From: Angiostrongylus vasorum | Lineage: Eukaryota > Nematoda > Chromadorea > Rhabditida > Metastrongylidae | Reading direction: 5' to 3' | Length of the DNA: 64,000 bases | Assembly: GCA_018806985.1 (NCBI GenBank) | Contig: JADANN010000170.1 | Coordinates: 62,001 to 126,000 of the forward strand | Program-made: the position numbers and the translations under genes | The notes under the pieces: generated by a model | What the model saw: only the letters and a program-made list of their open reading frames with translations | Database searches by the model: none | Told to the model about the DNA's origin: nothing | Shown: positions 35,301-41,100 of the stretch, piece after piece | How the letters are laid out: every line of letters begins with the position of its first letter | Numbering within the stretch: the first letter of the stretch is position 1

Positions 35301-37518
35301 AAACACCTCATGTTGCTAAACAAGAATATAGAGAATTGTTCGATCAAATGTGAAAACCAGTCAGGTGTTTAGTAAGGAACTAACGCCTTATAAATAAAAT
35401 AAATATTCGTAGCTATTTTCACTAGATCGTAAGCAACCTGAAGGTATGCTACTTTCCAGGACACGCATAAATTTGAACGTGGCTACAATGAGGTGTTGAT
35501 TGGTAAATATCCGGAAGAGGAGGACGTCTACAACGTATGCGCTTTTATGAATTCCATTTGTACCGTCTTAGATTACTAAGCTAACACGAGATTGTTATGG
35601 AATTCACGGACAATCGACTTCTACCATCCTCTCTGTGAAGAAAACGAATGCGCCGAAACATTAGCCGAAGTATTATAACAACCTCGCGTTAGCATAGTAA
35701 TCTAGGAGAGTAATTTATTAGTCCTGCTGGGTTGAATAGTAGTCAGTTTTGAAAAATAAGTCCTATCTCAATCTTGACCGTTTTATTTACTGCCTATTCT
35801 TTTTAACGGCAGGGTATGTTGCGAAATATAACTTCTATAATGCTGAGATATTTGCAAAACTCCGGACCGCAGGTGTCTGCGGTGGGGAACAAACGCGCTA
35901 TTATTCTTTCCGGGGAGCAACGCGTTCACCACCACACCATGCGGTCCTTCGTTTCGCGTGTCTCTCAGCTAGTTTCTATTGATCTTTTGCCATCAGCAAT
36001 CAACCATCAACCGGATTGATCTGGGGAGCCTAAATCGGCATTGAACCCAGTTAAGCTGAAACGAAGGACCCTGCATGGTATGGTGGTGAACGCGTTACTC
36101 CCTGGAAAGGACAATAGCGCGTTCGTTCCCCACCGCAGACACCTGCGGTCCGGAGTTCTGCAAATATCTCAGCATTATAGAAGTTATAAGTCCTATCTGT
36201 ATTCATATTTCTTGTTCAGGACCGTAGTCCAATTAACCATATTGATAGTCTACAAACACCGATAGCCTTCCTACACGGTAGGGAAGACACCGTGGTGCCG
36301 ATGAGTCAAAGTGTCGAGATGTATGACAAACTACGGACGAAGGGCGTTACAACTGCACTCATGCTGTTTGATGGTATGCCAACAATTTTACGCTTTGAAA
36401 TATTCATCTTGATTTGACTGAAACATTGTTTTATTTCACCGCAGACACCTGGTGTCCGGTGTTTTGCAAATTTTTCAACATCGTTGTGGTCATATTCATG
36501 TTGATTGTTGAAACACTGAATTAATAAGCTGCGACAACTTAGATACTTAGATGGTCCGCTTTCAGTGGTTATGCGGGCCCAACTATAATTTCTGTCTCTT
36601 CGGAATTTTATTGGTTCAGCTAATGGGGTCCCCCTGGAATCCCGAGGTCCGCCTAACCACTCCGCCCCAGGTCGTTACTACCACAGACAGGCACCCCTTC
36701 ACCCTTGTGGATCAGACGGAGATTTGCAACCATGCGAAAAGTTGGGTATGAGGACGGTGGTAAATACTGGTACTGGTTTACTTTTATCTGGGCTTCCTGA
36801 TGGAAACACTGGACTTCCTTCTCAGCTTAGAAGACCCTGGTGGGGGATGAATTCCCCCGCTGTACATCGCAGCCCGACACACAGGAGCACTCCCAGCCAC
36901 GATGAGACAATATACCGTTGGGAGGAGCTGCGACTACACCTGTTTAAAACGTAGAAGGACACAGTCTCGAAGACACTTGCTGTTTAACTGCGAAAATATT
37001 TGTACATCGTCATCTATTTATTCATGCATTGCCGGAATATTGAAGCAGTTGCTTGAAAAAAGAGACTGTGAACGAGGAGTACTAAACCATTCGTTCCCAA
37101 TCCGTAGAGAAATGGAATCCTGTTGAGAACTCATTCATGGTGTCTGTATCAAAATGGATATAAATCACAAACATTTCGTTGAACAACACGAACTTCCATA
37201 TTGATTCAGACGAAGGACATGGATTCCGTGGCTCAGATGCAATTCGGCGGAGCACCGAAGCATCATATGTCTTTTTGTGCAAAGCACTTGGTATCACACC
37301 ATCAGTTTCGTCTGATGTAAGTATCCCTTCCATGTTTCCGTGATTAATTTGGATCTACTGTTTCTTCCTTTGTATTTCATTTTGCTTGACACGATCCTGA
37401 TGGCAACATTGAGATGACTCCTTTCATATTTAGAACTGTTAACTATATATCATAATAACAATTTCAGATAGAAATCGTTAACGAGAAGTATGGTGAAGAT
37501 TTGGAGCAGAGTACATGA
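8831..37518 (+). CDS. S9 family serine peptidase (prolyl oligopeptidase fold), 17 exons
   Basis: The exons are 8831-8933, 9655-9771, 9850-9988, 11295-11421, 12339-12425, 13716-13809, 16531-16630, 16804-16898, 18814-18990, 29457-29594, 31640-31824, 32267-32386, 34886-34976, 35460-35534, 36220-36373, 37210-37316 and 37468-37518. The N-terminal two thirds match the beta-propeller ([61 protein letters not shown]). The C-terminal third is the alpha/beta-hydrolase, with the GHGGPTS oxyanion segment, nucleophile motif GSSAGG (Ser about 491, codon 32376-32378), GREDTVVP (Asp about 572, codon 36286-36288) and DEGHGF (His about 604, codon 37218-37220). It is a peptidase or acyl-aminoacyl-type hydrolase close to C. 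elegans DPF-5/DPF-6-like proteins; which one I cannot tell. No signal peptide or membrane segment is seen, so it is probably cytosolic. All junction phases close except exon 6 to 7, which is one base off; without it the protein is 652 residues. The intron at 18991-29456 is 10.5 kb of LINEs. Confidence 0.92.
9095..9462 (+). mobile_element. SINE-4 copy in S9 intron 1
   Basis: Nearly full length: CTCCCAATGGTTTACCGCCT, ATGCCAGAATCCACCACCTC, TGATCCACAAGAGCTGCGAC and the tail AGGATGGGCCATCCAAGTAT. Confidence 0.8.
9655..9771 (+). CDS. S9 peptidase exon 2
   Basis: Encodes [20 protein letters not shown] and onward to QQSVQNC. Acceptor ACCTTTAG, donor TGTG|GTAGGA; phase 1 in and out. Confidence 0.87.
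9850..9988 (+). CDS. S9 peptidase exon 3
   Basis: Begins [20 protein letters not shown], a signature blade of the propeller, and ends ...ACERIF with a split Arg at donor CG|GTATGA. Confidence 0.87.
10195..10265. mobile_element. Fragment of Penelope-derived inverted repeat family
   Basis: A single arm, CAGTAGCTGGCGTTCCAGCGGTTTCGC followed by CTTCTGAGTCTGG, related to the pLTR-like arms at 59.3 and 45.4 kb. Confidence 0.45.
10645..11195 (+). mobile_element. SINE-3 copy interrupted by SINE-1
   Basis: SINE-3 runs from GGTTAGTGCAGTGGTAGCGAG at 10651 to TGGAAAACCTTCGTAGATG at 10933, then resumes at 11117 with the duplicated ACCTTCGTAGATG and continues GCGGAGAAACAAATCGAATG to AGAAGTGCTGGGAACTGCAC. 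Confidence 0.75.
10934..11116 (+). mobile_element. SINE-1 monomer nested in SINE-3, 13-bp target duplication
   Basis: The insert carries CTGAGCTATTTGCAAAACGC to GAGTAACGCGTTCACCACCA and a tail with AGTAGGCAGTAAGTAGAAAG. It is bounded by identical ACCTTCGTAGATG at 10921-10933 and 11117-11129, which defines the true element ends (183 bp). Confidence 0.82.
11295..11421 (+). CDS. S9 peptidase exon 4
   Basis: Acceptor GACTACAG. Encodes [20 protein letters not shown] then [20 protein letters not shown]. The exact donor (11418 or 11421) is ambiguous; GTG|GTTGGT at 11421 gives VVASGADFY across the junction. Confidence 0.82.
11595..11862 (-). mobile_element. SINE-2 copy in S9 intron 4
   Basis: Reverse orientation: GGCGTTGATAAATCCCCAAA (tail) through GGAGGTGATTGAATGCATAT and GGTGGCCTACTGATGTATC to the head with GATCCCATGTGCATTGCAGG and CACTGCGCCATACGC. 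Confidence 0.75.
12035..12068. repeat. (TTTTAATG)n short tandem repeat
   Basis: Four tandem near-exact copies of an 9-mer TGTTTTAAT in intron 4. Confidence 0.6.
12339..12425 (+). CDS. S9 peptidase exon 5
   Basis: 29 codons [20 protein letters not shown] then WMQWNHVNM, flanked by TTATCACAG and ATG|GTAAGT. Confidence 0.92.
13140..13515 (-). mobile_element. RTE-B LINE 3' fragment
   Basis: Collinear with 26000-26400 of the RTE-B copy: CTCTCTATCGCGTGCGAGAG, GTACTCGTTGAGCATCATAT, TTGTCCATCGGTTGTCGTTC and TTTGGCGTATGGAGCGGCAT match in order. Only the 3' end of the LINE is present. Confidence 0.75.
13716..13809 (+). CDS. S9 peptidase exon 6 (one-base phase anomaly)
   Basis: Encodes [20 protein letters not shown] then [11 protein letters not shown]. 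It ends in an A6 run before donor AAG|GTGATT, leaving phase 1, whereas exon 7 needs phase 0. One A too many would explain this. Confidence 0.85.
13895..14170. mobile_element. Miniature inverted element with hammerhead-like core
   Basis: Second copy of the 5.6 kb element: GATCTTATAAACTGATCTTC (13911-13930) is mirrored by GAAGATCAGTTTATAAGATC (14092-14111). The minus-strand core is CTGAGGA / GGCGAAATCGCC / GAAACGTCAGCC. CCGAGGTTTATAGAAAGTCG abuts the right end and recurs beside other family members. Confidence 0.72.
14172..14980. other. S9 intron 6 segment, nothing recognised
   Basis: No exon or familiar repeat seen; an AT-rich unique-looking intron. Confidence 0.35.
14985..15165. mobile_element. 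Miniature Penelope-derived element
   Basis: The minus-strand core is CTGAAGA / GGCGATTCTGCC / GAAACGCCAGCT. CAGCAATCCCGAGGTTGTTA at 14959 and the mirrored CAATCTCGAGATTGCTG at 15082 act as the arms; CCGAGGTTGATAGGAGGTCG follows. Confidence 0.6.
15595..15852 (-). mobile_element. SINE-3 copy, antisense in S9 intron 6
   Basis: Reverse-strand landmarks: ACATGACCCGTCATGATATC, CTAGCACTTCTTGCATTCGA, TTATGAATGTCGTAGAATGC, and CCACGTGGATTGGAGGAGTG toward the head. Confidence 0.7.
16022..16412 (+). mobile_element. SINE-4 copy in S9 intron 6
   Basis: Nearly full length, from CTCCCAACGGTTTACCGGCT to AGGAAGGGCCGTCCAAGTAA; it ends about 120 bp before exon 7. Confidence 0.8.
16531..16630 (+). CDS. S9 peptidase exon 7
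   Basis: Encodes [20 protein letters not shown] then [13 protein letters not shown]; acceptor ATTTATAG, donor T|GTGAGT, phase 1 out. Confidence 0.85.
16804..16898 (+). CDS. S9 peptidase exon 8
   Basis: Two bases complete Phe, then [20 protein letters not shown], then [11 protein letters not shown]; donor ACT|GTACGT, phase 0. Confidence 0.9.
16899..17480. other. S9 intron 8, nothing recognised
   Basis: Unique-looking AT-rich sequence. An open frame of 155 codons starting at 17138 runs into an antisense SINE-3 and has no coding support. Confidence 0.35.
17490..17872 (-). mobile_element. SINE-3 copy, antisense in S9 intron 8
   Basis: Landmarks CTTCTTGCATTCGATTCGCT, GTTATGAATGTCGTGGAATG, and GGAACTGTTCCCA-type body; head side near GGTTGGTAGCAAATTCCTAG. 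Confidence 0.65.
18508..18790 (+). mobile_element. SINE-3 copy just upstream of S9 exon 9
   Basis: Head AGGGATAGCGAAGTGGGTAG, then GACTCGACCAGCGCCCTACA and AATTGTGAATGATGAGTGCG. It ends about 25 bp before the exon 9 acceptor. Confidence 0.65.
18814..18990 (+). CDS. S9 peptidase exon 9
   Basis: 59 codons [20 protein letters not shown], then [20 protein letters not shown], to LRIDLSKE; donor GAG|GTGAGT. Confidence 0.92.
18991..19710. other. S9 intron 9, 5' segment, nothing recognised
   Basis: No coding or repeat signal seen before the first TA tract. Confidence 0.35.
19716..19800. repeat. TA-rich microsatellite 5' of SINE-3
   Basis: Uninterrupted (TA)n at about 19720-19750, then imperfect TATACATG/TATATTCGTATATTATATA up to the SINE-3 head. 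Confidence 0.85.
19803..20165 (+). mobile_element. SINE-3 copy, well preserved
   Basis: A-box-like TAGCACAGTGG at 19812-19822 and B-box-like GCTAATTCGATTCC near 19851-19864. The body is complete to GAGAAGTGCTGGGATCCGCA then CGTGAAGACGAGTCATATAA, followed by (TA)n. It is the best reference copy of the family in this window. Confidence 0.82.
20168..20227. repeat. (TA)n microsatellite between SINE-3 and RTE-A
   Basis: About 29 TA units, forming the 3' end of SINE-3 and abutting the RTE-A region. Confidence 0.9.
20562..21380 (+). pseudogene. RTE-A endonuclease domain (broken)
   Basis: Visible motifs in order are [34 protein letters not shown] (catalytic Glu region), [30 protein letters not shown], a GDFSAR remnant just past a frameshift near 21000, [13 protein letters not shown], and [12 protein letters not shown] (the SDH motif of AP-like endonucleases). 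A shift near 20970 and stops near 21060-21100 and 21375 split it. Confidence 0.85.
21740..23050 (+). pseudogene. RTE-A reverse transcriptase domain (broken)
   Basis: Motifs in order: [99 protein letters not shown] (catalytic ADD at 22609-22617), [13 protein letters not shown] and [13 protein letters not shown]. The polymerase aspartates remain, but there are frameshifts near 22060, 22330-22460 and 22810. Confidence 0.88.
23470..23575. repeat. TA-rich junction between two tail-to-tail RTE-A copies
   Basis: (TA)n at 23476-23512, an imperfect ACTATACACTATACTATATA stretch, and (TA)n at 23540-23566. LINE 3' tails face each other across it. Confidence 0.88.
23577..25625 (-). mobile_element. RTE-A LINE copy 2, internally deleted
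   Basis: The minus-strand copy has the 3' tail at 23577-23690 and an RT part at 24151-24567 ([34 protein letters not shown]), then jumps at about 24580-24610 to the sequence upstream of the RT. Roughly 600 bp corresponding to 21760-22360 of copy 1 are missing. The endonuclease part continues to about 25420 and the 5' leader to about 25625. Many stops. Confidence 0.83.
25640..25870 (+). mobile_element. SINE-2 copy (head truncated)
   Basis: CATGGGATCGATCTGCACGC, CCAACCCTTCCATCATTCCA, GGCCAGATATGTATTCAATC and CAGGGAGTTGATCAACGCC, followed directly by a long (TA)n tract. Confidence 0.72.
25877..25957. repeat. (TA)n microsatellite at RTE-B 3' end
   Basis: About 40 uninterrupted TA units between the SINE-2 tail and the RTE-B 3' end. 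Confidence 0.92.
25958..29130 (-). mobile_element. RTE-B LINE, near full length, inactive
   Basis: A second RTE-like family, antisense to the host gene. The endonuclease start lies at 28434-28922 ([40 protein letters not shown]). The RT region at 27092-27337 contains [20 protein letters not shown] and [22 protein letters not shown] motif C lies in 26365-26799 as [11 protein letters not shown], with the second catalytic Asp (codon 26748-26746) changed to Asn, followed by [15 protein letters not shown]. The 3' end is at the (TA)n tract near 25957. It is divided by numerous stops. Confidence 0.85.
29195..29402. repeat. Compound TA/TATG microsatellite
   Basis: (TA)n at about 29200-29232, TATATG-type at 29273-29295, then (TA)n at 29296-29327 and 29336-29368. 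It ends 55 bp before exon 10 of the S9 gene. The long Tyr/Ile open frames here are translations of this repeat. Confidence 0.9.
29457..29594 (+). CDS. S9 peptidase exon 10
   Basis: 46 codons [20 protein letters not shown] to [20 protein letters not shown]; acceptor AATCACAG, donor AAG|GTGAGC. This is the hinge into the hydrolase domain. Confidence 0.92.
29600..30710. other. S9 intron 10, nothing recognised
   Basis: Unique-looking intron without coding or repeat support. Confidence 0.35.
30715..31060. mobile_element. Degenerate miniature inverted element
   Basis: GTTGGTATAAATGGTATAAA with CTAACGTTTCGGCGCC at the left is mirrored by GTTAGCCGAGTAAACG...TATACCAACCTCG at the right; CGATCATTTCAGTTCTGGAG lies in the right arm. 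Confidence 0.6.
31505..31600 (+). mobile_element. SINE-1 monomer fragment
   Basis: ATGCTGAGATATTTGCAAAA to GGAACGAACGCGCTATTGTC, truncated; it ends 40 bp before S9 exon 11. Confidence 0.65.
31640..31824 (+). CDS. S9 peptidase exon 11
   Basis: Encodes [20 protein letters not shown] then GPTSEAV and [18 protein letters not shown]. It contains the HGGP oxyanion loop and the NYRGSTGFG strand typical of S9. Phase 2 out. Confidence 0.95.
32267..32386 (+). CDS. S9 peptidase exon 12 (nucleophile)
   Basis: Encodes [20 protein letters not shown] to [11 protein letters not shown]; the nucleophile Ser is codon 32376-32378. Donor GG|GTGAGT splits the last Gly. Confidence 0.95.
33125..33900 (+). mobile_element. 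SINE-3 copy interrupted by a SINE-1 dimer
   Basis: The left part at about 33150-33330 (GGTACCAAACATGTCTGTGA, GACTAGAGCGGCATTCAACG) resumes at about 33795 with CGTGGATGATGGATGCGAGA, AATGCTGGGATCCGCACAAT and TGAAGGCGACTCATG. Confidence 0.7.
33335..33790. mobile_element. SINE-1 inverted dimer nested in SINE-3
   Basis: The left half is AATGTTGAGTTATTTGCAAA to GTTCACCACCATACTATGGG; the right half from CATGGTGTGGTGGTGAACGT is its reverse complement. The flanks AGTTCGAAGACC and AGTTCGAATACC resemble a slightly diverged target duplication. Confidence 0.75.
33905..34880. other. S9 intron 12, 3' part, nothing recognised
   Basis: Open frames on both strands at 34503-34927 have no recognisable product and overlap the exon 13 acceptor. 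Confidence 0.35.
34886..34976 (+). CDS. S9 peptidase exon 13
   Basis: One base completes Gly, then [20 protein letters not shown] and [10 protein letters not shown]; acceptor TTCTAG, donor AAG|GTGCAT. Confidence 0.88.
35130..35340. mobile_element. Miniature inverted element with two facing hammerhead-like arms
   Basis: Left arm GCTGAAGTTTCGTGGATTTC then CCTTCCTCAGAGCCG; right arm CGACTCTGGGGAAGGCGAAA then TTCGCCGAAACGTCGGC, with a loop of about 55 bp. Confidence 0.65.
35460..35534 (+). CDS. S9 peptidase exon 14
   Basis: 25 codons [20 protein letters not shown] then EDVYN; acceptor CTTTCCAG, donor AAC|GTATGC. Confidence 0.9.
35769..36185. mobile_element. SINE-1 inverted dimer with perfect 13-bp target duplication
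   Basis: Bounded by ATAAGTCCTATCT at 35756-35768 and 36186-36198. The left half carries TTTACTGCCTATTCTTTTTA and ATGCTGAGATATTTGCAAAA; the right half is the reverse complement from CATGGTATGGTGGTGAACGC. Loop with GCCATCAGCAATCAACCATC. It ends 34 bp from S9 exon 15. Confidence 0.85.
36220..36373 (+). CDS. S9 peptidase exon 15 (catalytic Asp)
   Basis: Encodes [20 protein letters not shown] then [20 protein letters not shown]. The catalytic Asp is codon 36286-36288. A SINE-1 dimer ends only 34 bp upstream of the exon. Confidence 0.94.
36438..36497 (-). mobile_element. SINE-1 fragment
   Basis: ACCGCAGACACCTGGTGTCC then GTTTTGCAAATTTTTCAACA, the tail side only. Confidence 0.55.
36550..36935 (-). 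mobile_element. SINE-4 copy in S9 intron 15
   Basis: Reverse orientation, from the tail GGTCCGCTTTCAGTGGTTAT-side through CCCTGGAATCCCGAGGTCCG to the head CGTTGGGAGGAGCTG. Confidence 0.78.
37210..37316 (+). CDS. S9 peptidase exon 16 (catalytic His)
   Basis: Two bases complete Asp, then [20 protein letters not shown] to ITPSVSSD; the catalytic His is codon 37218-37220. Confidence 0.93.
37468..37518 (+). CDS. S9 peptidase terminal exon 17
   Basis: 16 codons [16 protein letters not shown] and TGA; acceptor AATTTCAG. Confidence 0.88.
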   Translation: MEIVNEKYGEDLEQST

Positions 37519-37615
37519 AATCAGTTCGCAAACGCTTTCTATGTTGATCGACATTTTTATAACTAATCATAAAAATTCAAGCTGTGTAACTATAAATTAC
37601 AGCGAAATAACGATG

Positions 37616-37621
37616 AATAAA
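37616..37621 (+). terminator. Polyadenylation signal of S9 peptidase gene
   Basis: AATAAA about 100 nt after the TGA, inside the 408-bp convergent spacer with the tRNA synthetase gene. Confidence 0.5.
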
Positions 37622-37926
37622 TTAGCGGGTTTTTGATGTCTATTTTAAAAACAAATTTCAAACATAAACAAAGCTAAGGAAGGATGCTAACGGTACACTG
37701 GGTTGCGTGCAACAAACCACGTTTTGCGGAAATGACCAAGAGGAATTCTTTTCTAAAAGGGAAGGAACAGCAGGAAGAACGAAAAACGACGAGGCACAAC
37801 AGTTAACCTAGTCTCGTCTAACAAATTCATAGCAAAGAATCCTCAATCCCCATAAAAAAGATAATAACAGTGAAACAACTGGACCAAAAAAAAATTATGG
37901 ATTTCCTAATTTGAAGTGTTTCAATG

Positions 37927-38136
37927 TCAACTTTTCACCTTGTCGAGCAGACATATTGGGCCGTCATATATCATTTGCAAGTCCACCTTCGGTCCAAACA
38001 GGTCTCGAATATTGTTGATACCGTATCGAATCATAGTCGGTCTCTCCAATGATAGTCCGTATCCCGCGACATTCACATCAAGCGGCAATCCCATTGGTAA
38101 CAACATCTCTGGCCGAAACATCCCCGAGTTGCCAAT
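37927..38136 (-). CDS. fars-1: PheRS alpha terminal exon 13 (motif 3)
   Basis: 69 codons, [20 protein letters not shown], then the motif 3 [20 protein letters not shown], and a C-terminus ICLLDKVKS with TGA at 37929-37927. Confidence 0.96.
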   Translation of the reverse strand: MGNSGMFRPEMLLPMGLPLDVNVAGYGLSLERPTMIRYGINNIRDLFGPKVDLQMIYDGPICLLDKVKS

Positions 38137-41100
38137 CTTAACTGAATATCATTGTAAAACAGAAGTTTAGGAAATTCAACTAAACATGGAACTGAAATTT
38201 GTACTTAAAACTTAACGGTCTGCATTAATTCACCTCGACCCATTTTTTCAGTCCTTTATGATAAGCGAATATCTCCATTGAGGGCTCTGTGTATGGATTA
38301 TATGTTGGTTTGAATCGGAGATCTTCAATACCTGAACACTCCGCTTGGATGTGGGTGGGATAGAAGAAATGCATAAGCCTGTCCGGTGACAAAGCAGAAA
38401 ACAAAATCTCTCACCAAGCTTCTTGAAAAACTCCGTAAATACGCCAATGAGATGAGATAGTGATAAATTGCGTTCAGCGATAACACCTTCTACCTAGTTG
38501 CAAGCAATCCTTTGAATACGGAAGAAAATATGCAAAATATAAAAAAATGTATGTGGAGTATAGAGAATGTATGTGAGACATTACTTTAACAGATGAACTA
38601 ATAAAGTAAGAAACTATCTCACTTGATAGAACTCAGCTAGATGAGTTGCATCTAACGTTTCGTTCCGGAATACTCTATCGATTGAGAACATTTTCGTTGG
38701 GCGGAAACCCTATAAAGGTATAATACGATAATGAGATGTCGTAACATGGATAATTCGGTTTCTTTAACGAAATGACAAGAATTCAGTCTCAGAATCGTAT
38801 GTAAACAAAAACAATATGGAAATCAATCCTGTTTTTGACACAACAGGAAAATGCTGCTTTTGCAATTCTATTTTACTAAAGAACATGCAAGAAGTTGTTC
38901 AAAAGCTTAATTTTTTCCTTGTAGCCGACTTTTCATCGTCAGTAGCTTATTCAAAACGGCGTCGAATAGAATCGAGGGATGGAACACTGCACAGATAGTT
39001 TTTTTTAAAAACAACTTTGTGCAAGATTATGAGCACAGCGAAATACTGATTATTCATGGTAAATTCGGAATAAAAGTCGGCTGCCAAAAACAGAGCTTTT
39101 GACTTAACCTCCTGAGCAAGCTTGAAGAGTTGACGAGCCGATACTGCAGTTGTATGCGTGCGCAGCACATTTTTCTGTGCCTCCTCAATTTTCCAATCAT
39201 AGTTGTAACTAGAAGTTAAACTATTAAATAAACATGTATCAGTCTTCCAGAAAAAGTAACCATAATAACTGCTGAAGCTCAACAATCGCATGAACCAACA
39301 TAAATTATCACGTCTAATGATTCAGCGTGAACTACATCACATGATTCCAGAAACCAAATGGACGCATATTTCGAACTCACCCAATTGATCCGTATCCTCC
39401 TTTTGAATGAACAGCTTTCACACGCTCAAGGTAATCTTTGGGAAATTCCGTGCTTAGGGCAGGATCTATACAAAAACCGTTATCTAAAGGGCCTAATTTA
39501 TGCCAGCAACAAATAATTGTACTTACTATGACTGTTCTATTAAAGAGGACCCGTTAAAGAACTGTTAGTAAAAATTTCAAAAATTTTCAATTATAATAAC
39601 TATTGAATAGGAAGTGGGTACAGACAAACCTGAAATGAAAAAGGTATCATGTGCATCTCTCGCAGGATGCTGTTGAGGTTGGAAGAGGGCATCGAAATTC
39701 CAAAATGAGCTCTCCACGTACCGATTTGTCGGCATCTCTGAGAAGCCCATTGAGAAGAAGATTTCACGGAATTCAGAACGCACCTGAGTGATTGTGTACA
39801 AGCTTTCGCCTAAGCTTTCAGTCTGGTGTATATAATGTGACCTCATACTGTCCTGGTATACGTCTGTTACTAGGTTACCACCGTAGGCTAAGGCCGAAAA
39901 ACTTATGAATGCGTCGCTTTCTTGTTCAGCAATCGCGAGGTTGTTATGCAGCATACATTTACTTCCATAGAAAAATACGCAATACAATACAACAGTAGCC
40001 GATGTTTCGGCAGTATCGCCTTCTTCACAGCAGTTTTTTACGTGACTTCCAAGGAGGAAGATAAGAATAGTTTTGATGTTGGGAGTCATCAACCATATGC
40101 GACTATAATCACCTGTTCAAATCAACTTCATTGGAAGTCACGTAAAAAGCTGATCTGAAGTAGGCGATATTGCCGAAACATCAGCTGCTGTTGTATTTTA
40201 TTGTGTATTTTTCTATGGAACTAAATGTATACTGTATAACAACCTCGCGATTGCTGAACAAGAAAGCGACACATTCATATTCCAATGCCGAGGTTAATAG
40301 AAAGTCGATCCTGGGAACTGTTCCAGAAAACTTGATATTACCTTCATCAACGGATGTAGATGTCCACATGTAGGAGGTACACCCAACGAATCAAAGTTGT
40401 ACTGTTTGAATGTTTTGTTCCTCCATGAACCCCTAGAAGAATTTCTACTTCTTTAATTGATCCCACTACTTTCGAATCTATGAGGAGAAGAAGAGACGGA
40501 GACAAGACGTAACGAAAACGAACAAAGCCATAAGCCCCTGGTAATGATACTTACGTAGCTATCATCTCCGGAGTTAAATCCACTTCAGGTTTACTAATTG
40601 ATATGGTGAATTTCGGTCCTTTATTGACAATTATATATTTCGTAAGACTGAAAACATCAAACTGCATACAAATGTATTTGTAAAATCAAGGCACTAATGA
40701 ATACCATACAAAAACCAGATGAGTAATGCTAACTGACACTTCCGATACGAGTTTCCTCTTTTTTAGTTCTGTTACTGATTTTTCATCAAGCTCTGCTCCA
40801 ACGTTCAAAGCTTCTAGCTGTGCTCGTACAGTATCCTCTACTTTAGCGGCCTTTCGTAACTGAACGACCAGTTAAACAACCAAATTTATAACAACGTTTT
40901 GAATAGGGAAAAGGTAATAAATGAATAATAATTGTAAAACGCCAATTGGCGATAAGAACACACCAAACGAATATCACCACCACTCTTATCAATGCTTATC
41001 CATCCAGACGCCAGCGCTTTATTTATCCCGATCTTTCCGAAGGGAAACTTCTGAAAAAAAATCTGGGAAGTGAAAAAGCCGCAAGCTAATAACCAAAGAA

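Noticed and set aside
39577..40092. A single continuous 171-codon minus-strand frame in the PheRS gene
   Set aside because: Only 39630-39783 is real exon; the upstream part is inverted-repeat element and intron read through.
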